From an uncultured Alcaligenaceae bacterium (GTDB lineage Bacteria > Pseudomonadota > Gammaproteobacteria > Burkholderiales > Burkholderiaceae_B), in NCBI GenBank assembly GCA_937897265.1, contig CALCPT010000419.1, positions 1 through 6,683 of the forward strand: a stretch of 6,683 nt of DNA. Reading direction: 5' to 3'. The notes under the pieces were generated by a model. The model had not been told where the DNA came from. It saw only the letters and a program-made list of their open reading frames with translations, and did not search any database. How positions within the stretch are numbered: the first letter of the stretch is position 1; every line of letters starts with the position of its first letter. The position numbers and the translations under genes were made by a program. This document shows positions 1-5,352 of this stretch, one piece after another.

Positions 1-73
1 ATTCATATGAAAAACGTCGCCAGATAGGCTAGTATCCCCTTTATTCGCTGTTTCATACTGCCCGAGCACGCTT

Positions 74-1357
74 TTGACCGCATCTCTTCATTACCCCTTC
101 AAAACACGCCTTGCCGCGCTGTTAGTGGCGGCATTGATCGCCCTGATGCCGCTTAATCTGCTGACCAATTTGGGGCAGGCCAGTGGTGTGTTCTACGCCC
201 TAGCGGTAACCAGTTTAGCCATTTGTTTGTTACGGGTTGGTGGGTTAAGTGCCACGTTGGCCGATCTGAAAGAGTATCGCGTCTTAGCACTAGCCTTACT
301 CTTTTCAGTCGGCGTGATTGCCCTTGCCGCATTGCGCACTGACCTGCGACTTGGCACTGAGTTTGAGCGGGCATTGCGTGTCAGCCTTGGCACTTTAGTC
401 ATGCTTGGGGCGTGCCTGGCGCTGATCCCACAGTGGTTGCGGCAAGCGACTTGGGGTCTGATCGCCGCAACTTGGGTCGCTGGAGGTACCGCGCTTTGGC
501 TGTCATGGGCAAGCACCGAACGCCCTGACAACTTACCCCAATTCAATGCCGTGTCCTATGGTGATTTGCTGTTGCTCACAGCGGTATTGGTAACGTTCTC
601 AATTGGTTGGCAACTCACCCGTTTTCGTAAAACCGAAATCGCCCTGAAGGCAATCACTTTAGTTGTGGGCTTGCTTGGTTTTATGGCAACCCAAACCCGT
701 GGCGGTTGGCTGGCCGTGCCGTTTTTTATTGTGATTGGCCTGGTACTGGCCAGCGGCAAGGTAAGCCCTCGTAAGCTGGTGTTGCCTGCTCTCATCGCCG
801 TGCTGATCGCCTCGGCCGTCTTAGCCTCAAGCTCAGTGATGCGCCTGCGGTTTTCACAGGCAATCACGCAAACGGCTGACTGTATCGAACGCCCGTTAAC
901 GATTTCGTCAGAATGTGGTCGGATACAACTGTGGCACGTAGCTTGGTTAATGTTTAAGGCTGATCCACTGTTTGGCGGTGGCTCGACCCAAAGCTTTAGG
1001 CCGATGGTTGAGCATTATTGGCGCCAAGGCATCGTCTCTGACTTTACCCATGCCCAAGACTTTGGTGAACCGCATAGCGACATCATGTACAGCCTGGCTA
1101 GCCATGGATTGCTAGGCTTAGCCGCTTTACTGCTGATGTACCTTACGCCCGCCTGGATCTTTGCCAAAAGGCTCTCGGCGCACGTCGCAGCGCCGGCACG
1201 GGTAGCCGCTGCGATGGGCTTAGTCGTATGTGTAGGATTTTTTGTATTTGGTTGGACTGAACTCATTTTGCGTACCCTTCGTACGCTTAGCTTTTACGCG
1301 ATGAGCATCGCCTGGTTGCTGGCGCTGTCAGACGAGCGCTTCTTAAAGCGAAGTTAA
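74..1357 (+). CDS. O-antigen ligase / Wzy-type polymerase family membrane protein
   Basis: This 427-residue, highly hydrophobic protein has about ten or more predicted membrane segments. It carries the Wzy_C (O-antigen ligase/polymerase) hallmarks: TRGGW at residues 208-212 at the start of a membrane helix; a periplasmic-loop block GRIQLWHVAWLMFKADPLFGGG around 282-303; and EPHSDIMYSLASHGLLGL around 332-349, with H334 in the place of the family's conserved loop histidine. Family members act in the inner membrane, joining undecaprenyl-linked glycans to lipid A-core (WaaL), polymerising O-units (Wzy), or glycosylating proteins (PglL). The sequence alone does not separate these; the length and single large loop fit WaaL-like ligases best. 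The start is TTG; the frame is open back to the TGA at 8-10 without an ATG or GTG, and only a weak GAG lies upstream. The next in-frame ATG is at codon 25 inside the first helix. The 3' end overlaps galE, in keeping with a polysaccharide role. Confidence 0.85.
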   Translation: MTASLHYPFKTRLAALLVAALIALMPLNLLTNLGQASGVFYALAVTSLAICLLRVGGLSATLADLKEYRVLALALLFSVGVIALAALRTDLRLGTEFERALRVSLGTLVMLGACLALIPQWLRQATWGLIAATWVAGGTALWLSWASTERPDNLPQFNAVSYGDLLLLTAVLVTFSIGWQLTRFRKTEIALKAITLVVGLLGFMATQTRGGWLAVPFFIVIGLVLASGKVSPRKLVLPALIAVLIASAVLASSSVMRLRFSQAITQTADCIERPLTISSECGRIQLWHVAWLMFKADPLFGGGSTQSFRPMVEHYWRQGIVSDFTHAQDFGEPHSDIMYSLASHGLLGLAALLLMYLTPAWIFAKRLSAHVAAPARVAAAMGLVVCVGFFVFGWTELILRTLRTLSFYAMSIAWLLALSDERFLKRS

Positions 1358-2347
1358 GGCGACGTTAAACCGCCAGCTACTTTCGCACATATCCTTTAAA
1401 TCACGCGACGCACGCCACCCTAGCTGCTTTGCCGAAAAATCCACACTGGCATAGCAACTTGCGATATCGCCGGCGCGCCGCGGTGCCACACTAAAGGGCA
1501 CGGGCTTGCCGCTTGCGGCCTCAAAGGCCTTGATCATTTCAAACACGCTATAGCCACGACCGGTGCCCAGGTTAAACGTATGCACACCGCCGTGTTGGGT
1601 TAAAAAATTAAGCGCGGCGAGATGGCCTTCGGCTAAATCCATCACGTGAATATAGTCGCGTACACCCGTGCCATCTGGGGTGTCGTAATCGTTACCAAAG
1701 ACCTTCAGTTGCGGCAGTTTGCCGACAGCCACTTGCGCAATAAATGGCATCAAATTATTGGGGATGCCATTGGGATTTTCGCCGATCAAGCCCGAAGCGT
1801 GCGCACCCACCGGATTGAAATATCGAAGCGCGGCAATATGCCATGAAGGATCAGACGCACTGAGATCAGACAGGATCTCTTCGATGTGCAACTTGCTGCG
1901 GCCATACGGGTTGGTCGCGCTGGTGGGGTGCGCTTCATCGATGGGCAAATATTTGGGGTCGCCGTACACCGTAGCGCTTGAGCTAAACACGAGCGTTTTG
2001 CACTGCGCCCCCTGCATGGCCTGCAACAGGCTGATCGCGCCTTGTACGTTATTGGCGTAATACTCAACCGGCATTGATACCGATTCACCCACGGCTTTGA
2101 GGCCAGCAAAGTGGATCACGGCGTTGATCTGTTGCTCGGTCAGGGTGCGCTGCAGTAACGCAGTATCACGCACATCGCCCTCGATGGTGGTGACAGGCGC
2201 GCCCAAGATTTGCTCAAGGCGCTTCAGTGCACCACGATCACTGTTGCTGAAGTTATCGAAGATGACAACGCGATGACCCGCCTCAGACAACGCCACGGCT
2301 GTGTGGTTGCCAATGTAGCCAGCGCCACCGGTTAATAAAACATTCAT
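1343..2347 (-). CDS. galE: UDP-glucose 4-epimerase
   Basis: This 334-residue extended short-chain dehydrogenase interconverts UDP-glucose and UDP-galactose in the cytoplasm, feeding the Leloir pathway and galactose-containing surface glycans. The NAD-binding GGAGYIG lies at residues 7-13, with D31 at the end of beta-2. FSSSATVYG (121-129) holds the catalytic Ser124, and YGRSK gives Tyr148 and Lys152. RYFNPVGAH and the nucleotide-binding RRAGDIASCYA (290-300) are also present. Length matches E. coli GalE (338 aa). C298 aligns with E. coli Tyr299, the residue that restricts the pocket; human GALE also has Cys there and accepts N-acetylated sugars, so this enzyme may epimerise UDP-GlcNAc/GalNAc too (inference). 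The ATG start is fixed by the N-terminal MNVLLTGGAGYIG; no clear Shine-Dalgarno precedes it. It converges on and overlaps the O-antigen ligase gene, suggesting a role in envelope polysaccharide, and diverges from the DUF1640-clsB pair. Confidence 0.97.
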   Translation of the reverse strand: MNVLLTGGAGYIGNHTAVALSEAGHRVVIFDNFSNSDRGALKRLEQILGAPVTTIEGDVRDTALLQRTLTEQQINAVIHFAGLKAVGESVSMPVEYYANNVQGAISLLQAMQGAQCKTLVFSSSATVYGDPKYLPIDEAHPTSATNPYGRSKLHIEEILSDLSASDPSWHIAALRYFNPVGAHASGLIGENPNGIPNNLMPFIAQVAVGKLPQLKVFGNDYDTPDGTGVRDYIHVMDLAEGHLAALNFLTQHGGVHTFNLGTGRGYSVFEMIKAFEAASGKPVPFSVAPRRAGDIASCYASVDFSAKQLGWRASRDLKDMCESSWRFNVALTSL

Positions 2348-2404
2348 CTTGGATTAACAAAGCGCATCAAACGCCTGCTTTAAAAAATCTTTGAATCACC
2401 ATAC

Positions 2405-2424
2405 TAACCGCCCCAGAGCGGTTA
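2405..2424. repeat. Inverted repeat upstream of galE, operator-like
   Basis: TAACCGC (2405-2411) and GCGGTTA (2418-2424) form a perfect 7-bp inverted repeat around the 6-base centre CCCAGA. It overlaps the TATAAC -10 candidate of galE and would span its transcription start, the typical place for a repressor site. No T-run follows directly on either strand, so it is not a canonical terminator. The operator role is inference from position. Confidence 0.45.
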
Positions 2425-2448
2425 TAACAAGCAAAGCTCTTAGAACAA
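2421..2448 (-). promoter_or_regulatory. Candidate sigma-70 promoter of galE
   Basis: Read on the minus strand, TTGTTC (2448-2443) is followed after 16 bases by TATAAC (2426-2421), which matches 5 of 6 -10 consensus bases and is preceded by TG one base earlier (extended -10). The -35 is poor (TTG only). The predicted start lies near 2414, giving a leader of roughly 65-70 bases before the galE ATG. The inverted repeat at 2405-2424 overlaps the -10. Confidence 0.35.
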
Positions 2449-2527
2449 TGATGCAAGGCTCCATTAGGAAACGCAAAGCGGTCAAGTACCTGGTTACTTC
2501 TACTAACAATTCGACTTGTGTCGTTTT

Positions 2528-2557
2528 TTGACTTTTGGGGGTGCCGAGGGATTGAAT
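2528..2557 (+). promoter_or_regulatory. Weak candidate promoter for the DUF1640-clsB unit
   Basis: TTGACT (2528-2533) matches the -35 consensus at 5 of 6 bases. TTGAAT (2552-2557) matches the -10 at 4 of 6 with an 18-base spacer that is rather GC-rich. It lies about 60 bases before the DUF1640 ATG. It is the best plus-strand candidate I found in the intergenic region, but the -10 lacks the important second A, so confidence is low. Confidence 0.2.
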
Positions 2558-2589
2558 TGCGCGCAGGCATGCCGCAGACTCTCTGTATC

Positions 2590-2604
2590 GGCGCCGAGGG
2601 CGCC
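2590..2604 (+). promoter_or_regulatory. GC-rich stem-loop ahead of the DUF1640 start
   Basis: GGCGCC (2590-2595) and GGCGCC (2599-2604) can pair as a 6-bp stem around the 3-base loop GAG. It ends 14 bases before the ATG at 2619, so in the transcript it would sit just upstream of the ribosome footprint or partly inside it. No T-run follows. A role in translation control or mRNA 5' stability is possible but inferred only from position. Confidence 0.3.
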
Positions 2605-2618
2605 TTACTCATCCGAAC

Positions 2619-3101
2619 ATGACCGCTATGCACCGCTTTAATACGCTAACTTACTGCCAAGACCTTGAACGTGCCGGTATGCCAAGGCAACTCGCCGAAG
2701 TGCAAGCCCAGGCTTTAAATGCGGCACTCGACCACTCGGTTCATGACTTTGCGACTAAAACTGATCTGGCACAGGGCCTAGCCGCCTTAGACAAAGAAAT
2801 TCGCCTAACTAAAAGCGAACTGTCTGCTGCTGTCATTACCCTCGAGAGAAAGATCCACGAAACCAAGAGTGATCTTTCGGGTGCCGTCACAACTCTCGAA
2901 AAGAAGATAGTTGAATCTGAAGCTCGGCTTGAAAAAGAGATTCACCGCTCAATCGCGCCAATTGAAAAGGATATCTCAAATCTTTACGCAGACAACAAAA
3001 TTTTTAAGTGGTGCTTTGGAATCATGATCCCACTTTTACTGACGCTGATGATTCCAGTGGTGCAAGGTTTGTATAAACAATTCGTGCTTGGACAAGGTTA
3101 A
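2619..3101 (+). CDS. DUF1640 (CCDC90-like) coiled-coil protein with C-terminal membrane anchor
   Basis: This 160-residue protein has the head-neck-stalk-anchor plan of DUF1640 proteins. The head (about residues 6-37: FNTLTYCQDLERAGMPRQLAEVQ and following) matches the family pattern of a short helix pair with AG-(F/M)-P. FATKTDL (44-50) is the neck. A charged coiled-coil stalk runs from about 51 to 124 and contains 18-residue repeats. One hydrophobic helix (about 132-150, rich in I, L, M and P) would anchor the C-terminus in the inner membrane. The family is related to mitochondrial CCDC90/MCUR1; bacterial functions are largely unknown. The ATG at 2619 is taken as start; ATG 2628 would also keep the head intact. 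Neither has an obvious Shine-Dalgarno. The stop is 3 bases before clsB, whose ribosome binding site lies inside this gene, so the two are likely co-transcribed and coupled. Confidence 0.85.
   Translation: MTAMHRFNTLTYCQDLERAGMPRQLAEVQAQALNAALDHSVHDFATKTDLAQGLAALDKEIRLTKSELSAAVITLERKIHETKSDLSGAVTTLEKKIVESEARLEKEIHRSIAPIEKDISNLYADNKIFKWCFGIMIPLLLTLMIPVVQGLYKQFVLGQG
2784..2945 (+). repeat. Three tandem 18-residue coiled-coil repeats in the DUF1640 stalk
   Basis: Residues 56-73, 74-91 and 92-109 align as three 18-residue units. They begin ALDKEIRLTKSEL, TLERKIHETKSDL and TLEKKIVESEARL, and the first two also share SxAVxT-like ends. The spacing corresponds to 54 bases. The DNA copies have diverged in codon choice, so the repeat is kept at protein level, as is usual for DUF1640 stalks that vary in unit number between homologues. 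Confidence 0.7.
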
Positions 3102-3107
3102 GCCGTG
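3094..3107 (+). promoter_or_regulatory. Ribosome binding site and GTG start of clsB
   Basis: AAGG (3094-3097) lies 7 bases before the GTG at 3105 and sits in the last two sense codons of the DUF1640 gene. It is the clearest Shine-Dalgarno match at any start in the window. It supports the GTG as the clsB start and suggests that ribosomes finishing the upstream gene re-initiate on clsB. Confidence 0.6.
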
Positions 3108-4322
3108 CCTTTAATTCATCCGCACCTACGCTTTAAAACTAGCAATGCCATCACCTTGCTCGAAAACGGTGTGCAGTTATTTCCGGCACTTTGTGAAGCC
3201 TTTGACCGGGCCATGCGCAGCATTCAAGTTGAAACGTATATCTTTCGGTTGGATACCGCTGGCGCCAAGATTTTGCACCATTTAAAGTTGGCGGCGCTGC
3301 GCGGCGTCAGGGTACGGGTCATGCTAGATGGGTTTGGGAGTGCTCAAGACGAACAGGCCATTCAAAGTGAGCTGCAGTCGGTCGGAGCGCAGTGCCGCAT
3401 TTATCGCCCAGAGCCCAGAGAATTTACGCTTAAGTCTTTTGACTTTAAACGTCTGCGACGTCTACACCGAAAAATCGTGGTGATAGATTCGCGCTTAGCC
3501 TTTATCGGTGGTATCAATTTTGAAGACGACTATTTGACGCATGAGCCCCTTAAACATGTGGGCGACCCTCGCTTTGATTACGCGGTTCAAGTCACTGGGC
3601 CGCTGGTTGCCGAAGCGGTACATGCGCAAGATCTACTTTGGCTGCGCCTAAACTGGCGGCTCTTACTCAGGGCGCCTCGCACTTGGCGCCATCTACGCTT
3701 CAGACATCAACGCCACCGTGGTGCGCTACATCCCGCTGCGGGCACCGCCCACGCCGCGTTGGTGTTGCGTGACAATCTGCGCTATCGCAAGTCAATAGAG
3801 ACCGTCTACCTTGAGGGCATTACACACGCACAAGAAACGATCATCATCGCCAACGCGTATTTTTTACCTGGCCGAAAACTACGTCACGCCCTCATCAATG
3901 CCGCGCAACGCGGCGTCAAGGTCAAGCTACTTCTGCAGGGCAAAATTGAATACCGCATGCAGTATCACGCCACACGCTGGATCTATGATCAGTTTTTGCG
4001 GGCCGGTATTGAAATCTATGAATATCTACCGAGTTTTTTACATGCAAAAGTAGCCGTCCTGGATCAGATTTCAACTGTTGGGTCCTCAAACCTCGATCCC
4101 TTTAGCCTATTACTTGCACGCGAAGCGAATGTCGTCATTGATGATGCCGCTTTTACGCATACGCTGCGCGAGTCGCTTGAAGCGGCAATCGTACACGGCA
4201 GCAAAGTGATTGAACACACGCTGTACGCGCAGCGGCCTATGCTGACGCGCATGACTGACGGTTTGGCGTACTTGCTCTTGAGAGTCGGGGTTGCCTTAAC
4301 GGGTAAGAGCAGCGACTACTAA
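3105..4322 (+). CDS. clsB: Cardiolipin synthase B, phospholipase D superfamily
   Basis: This 405-residue protein has two HKD motifs of the phospholipase D superfamily. The first is HRKIVVID, with H121, K123 and D128, followed by GGINFEDDY. The second is HAKVAVLD, with H313, K315 and D320, followed by GSSNLDPFS. Both are intact, so it should be catalytically active. Length and the DGFGS block (75-79) fit E. coli ClsB/YbhO (413 aa) rather than ClsA, and no N-terminal transmembrane pair is present. ClsB enzymes transfer phosphatidyl groups to form cardiolipin on the inner membrane. The linker between halves (181-209) is unusually rich in Arg and His, and the C-terminus (about 383-400) is an amphipathic or hydrophobic helix; both may bind membrane (inference). 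The GTG start is supported by a Shine-Dalgarno at 3094. It follows a DUF1640 gene and faces a YbhP-like gene. A PLD-type nuclease is less likely given the two-HKD ClsB layout. Confidence 0.93.
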   Translation: MPLIHPHLRFKTSNAITLLENGVQLFPALCEAFDRAMRSIQVETYIFRLDTAGAKILHHLKLAALRGVRVRVMLDGFGSAQDEQAIQSELQSVGAQCRIYRPEPREFTLKSFDFKRLRRLHRKIVVIDSRLAFIGGINFEDDYLTHEPLKHVGDPRFDYAVQVTGPLVAEAVHAQDLLWLRLNWRLLLRAPRTWRHLRFRHQRHRGALHPAAGTAHAALVLRDNLRYRKSIETVYLEGITHAQETIIIANAYFLPGRKLRHALINAAQRGVKVKLLLQGKIEYRMQYHATRWIYDQFLRAGIEIYEYLPSFLHAKVAVLDQISTVGSSNLDPFSLLLAREANVVIDDAAFTHTLRESLEAAIVHGSKVIEHTLYAQRPMLTRMTDGLAYLLLRVGVALTGKSSDY

Positions 4323-4325
4323 TAT

Positions 4326-5201
4326 CTACGGCAACTCAAGCTCGGCAAAGATCGGTGCATGATCCGATAGCTTTGACCACGGCCGGCCACGCAACACGCG
4401 GGCGTTACGCACCGCAAAGCCGCGTTGATAAATGCGGTCAAGGCGTAACCACGGAAACGCGCTCGGAAACGTACGAGGCGGTGGCGTCGGGCTATAGGCG
4501 CCCTCCATCGACAACTGGTTTTTGCGCAACGCCTCGCGGCGAAACAGGCTGGCACGAATCTCTAAGGGGCTATCGCCACGCCAGACCCCACGTAATTGAT
4601 GCATCGATTCACGAAGCTTGGGCATCACGCCTTGGGTGCGGGGTGCATTCGCAAACACTTCGTAGACGCCGAGTTGCTGCACAAACAACGGAGCAAGACG
4701 ATTGTTCCAGTCATTAAAATCGCCCGCAATCAATATCGGGGCATCGTCTGGCACCATCCGCTTGATGCGCTCGGCCATCACTTCGATCTGGCGCACACGA
4801 CCGCCCGCAAACAAACCTAAATGCACCACAAAGCAATGCACCTCGCGCTCGTTGACCTTAATCACGCCATGCAACAAGCCGCGCTGCTCTAAGCGGTGAT
4901 CTGAAATATCTTGATTTTCGAAGCTAACGATTGAATGCCGCGACAGCAAGGCATTGCCGTGATCACTTTGGCTTTTGATGGCGTTGCAACCGTAGGCAAC
5001 TTCCATATGCAGGGCTGCCGCCAACGACTCGTGTTGGGCATGCAAACGACCATGACGGTCGTTGCGCCCCTGCACTTCTTGCAAAAATAATAAATCAGGT
5101 CGTAGACCGTGCAACCCGAGTCGCAAATCCACCATTGAGTCGCGCCCTGAAAGTGAGCGACCCTTATGGATGTTATAGCTGACGACTCGAAGCAACGACA
5201 T
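4326..5201 (-). CDS. Endonuclease/exonuclease/phosphatase family protein, YbhP-like
   Basis: This 291-residue protein of the DNase I-like (EEP) superfamily has the whole metal-dependent active site: N10 in SYNIHKG, E42 in FLQEVQG, N83 in the HGNALLS block, H127 in VVHLGL, D161 and N163 in GDFNDW, D255 in LRLDRIY, and D280-H281 in SDHAPI. The family includes DNases, inositol phosphatases and sphingomyelinases, so the substrate cannot be read from the motifs. No signal peptide is visible, implying a cytoplasmic protein. The closest family by architecture and neighbourhood is YbhP, encoded next to clsB (ybhO) in E. coli; a lipid or phosphoester role linked to cardiolipin is therefore plausible but unproven. 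The ATG start fits the family N-terminus, which begins directly with the first beta strand. There is no Shine-Dalgarno, and a strong hairpin ends 6 bases before the ATG. The stop lies 3 bases from the clsB stop. Confidence 0.9.
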   Translation of the reverse strand: MSLLRVVSYNIHKGRSLSGRDSMVDLRLGLHGLRPDLLFLQEVQGRNDRHGRLHAQHESLAAALHMEVAYGCNAIKSQSDHGNALLSRHSIVSFENQDISDHRLEQRGLLHGVIKVNEREVHCFVVHLGLFAGGRVRQIEVMAERIKRMVPDDAPILIAGDFNDWNNRLAPLFVQQLGVYEVFANAPRTQGVMPKLRESMHQLRGVWRGDSPLEIRASLFRREALRKNQLSMEGAYSPTPPPRTFPSAFPWLRLDRIYQRGFAVRNARVLRGRPWSKLSDHAPIFAELELP

Positions 5202-5207
5202 GTTGGT

Positions 5208-5234
5208 CGATGCTGCCGCGTGCGGCAGACATCG
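5208..5234 (-). promoter_or_regulatory. Bulged hairpin directly before the YbhP-like start codon
   Basis: CTGCCG (5213-5218) pairs with CGGCAG (5223-5228) around the tetraloop 5219-5222. After one bulged base (5229), CGATG (5208-5212) pairs with CATCG (5230-5234), giving 11 base pairs in all. On the minus-strand transcript it ends 6 bases before the ATG at 5201, occupying the place of a Shine-Dalgarno. No T-run follows, which argues against an intrinsic terminator. A translational control element or a small dispersed repeat are both possible. Confidence 0.5.
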
Positions 5235-5261
5235 CCTATTTAGTAATTAAGCGCATCACTC

Positions 5262-5278
5262 GTCATAAAAAACATGAC
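5262..5278. repeat. Short AT-centred inverted repeat in the aspS-phosphatase gap
   Basis: GTCAT (5262-5266) and ATGAC (5274-5278) form a 5-bp inverted repeat around AAAAAAC. It lies about 60 bases upstream of the YbhP-like start in an AT-rich patch where a promoter would be expected. I found no convincing -35/-10 pair; the best is a TTGATG/TTTATG combination reading minus. It could be an operator half-site pair, but the arms are short enough to arise by chance. Confidence 0.25.
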
Positions 5279-5300
5279 AAACTAAACATCAAAAGCGCAC

Positions 5301-5343
5301 TAAACAACAAACAAAACTTTTCGGCCTAACAACTTCAGGCCGA
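5301..5343 (-). terminator. Intrinsic terminator-like hairpin after aspS
   Basis: TCGGCCT (5321-5327) and AGGCCGA (5337-5343) form a perfect 7-bp GC-rich stem with a 9-base loop. It begins 9 bases beyond the aspS stop codon. On the minus strand the stem is followed by AAAG and then a U-rich stretch (5316-5301) broken by single Gs. The position and stem fit a Rho-independent terminator of aspS; the interrupted U-tract suggests it may be partial, letting some transcription reach the YbhP-like gene. Confidence 0.6.
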
Positions 5344-5352
5344 CCTGACTTT

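Larger units (their letters stand above)
2348..2618. other. Divergent intergenic region between galE and the DUF1640 gene
   Basis: This 271-base stretch must carry promoters for both flanking transcription units. It holds, in order, a 7-bp inverted repeat (2405-2424), a galE promoter candidate overlapping it (2421-2448), a six-T run after a 4-bp hairpin (2512-2529), a weak plus-strand promoter candidate (2528-2557), an imperfect direct repeat GGYGCCGAGGG (2540-2550 and 2590-2600), the palindrome GGCATGCC (2566-2573) and a GGCGCC stem-loop (2590-2604). A small open frame ends inside the DUF1640 start codon. No tRNA or other RNA gene could be folded convincingly here. Confidence 0.6.

Noticed and set aside
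2512..2529. CGAC-TTGT-GTCG followed by six Ts, a terminator-like motif on the plus strand.
   Set aside because: The stem is only 4 bp, and no plus-strand gene ends within a kilobase upstream.
2448..2531. A 27-residue plus-strand frame starting ATG-ATG and ending at the TGA at 2529.
   Set aside because: It has no ribosome site and ends in the T-run; I see nothing protein-like beyond a basic N-terminus, so chance is the better explanation.
2536..2565. On the minus strand, TTCAATCCCTCGGCACC resembles the 3' end of a tRNA (T-loop and acceptor).
   Set aside because: The T-stem does not pair, no anticodon arm or 5' acceptor half follows from the flanks, and there is no CCA at the right place. It may be a decayed remnant, but I cannot support it.
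2367..2633. An 88-codon minus-strand open frame covering the intergenic region.
   Set aside because: Its composition (many Ser, Arg, Asn, Lys and Cys, no domain-like pattern) looks non-coding, it spans the likely galE promoter and inverted repeat, and it overlaps the DUF1640 start.
4319..4899. Several open frames opposite or out of frame with the YbhP-like gene.
   Set aside because: They are shadows of a gene with a complete set of conserved active-site motifs in its own frame.
3105..5201. The PLD-family and EEP-family genes as a nuclease-based defence pair.
   Set aside because: The two-HKD layout, length and GSSNLDPFS motif identify ClsB, and the partner matches YbhP-type housekeeping neighbours; no defence-type helicase, sensor or mobile gene is nearby.
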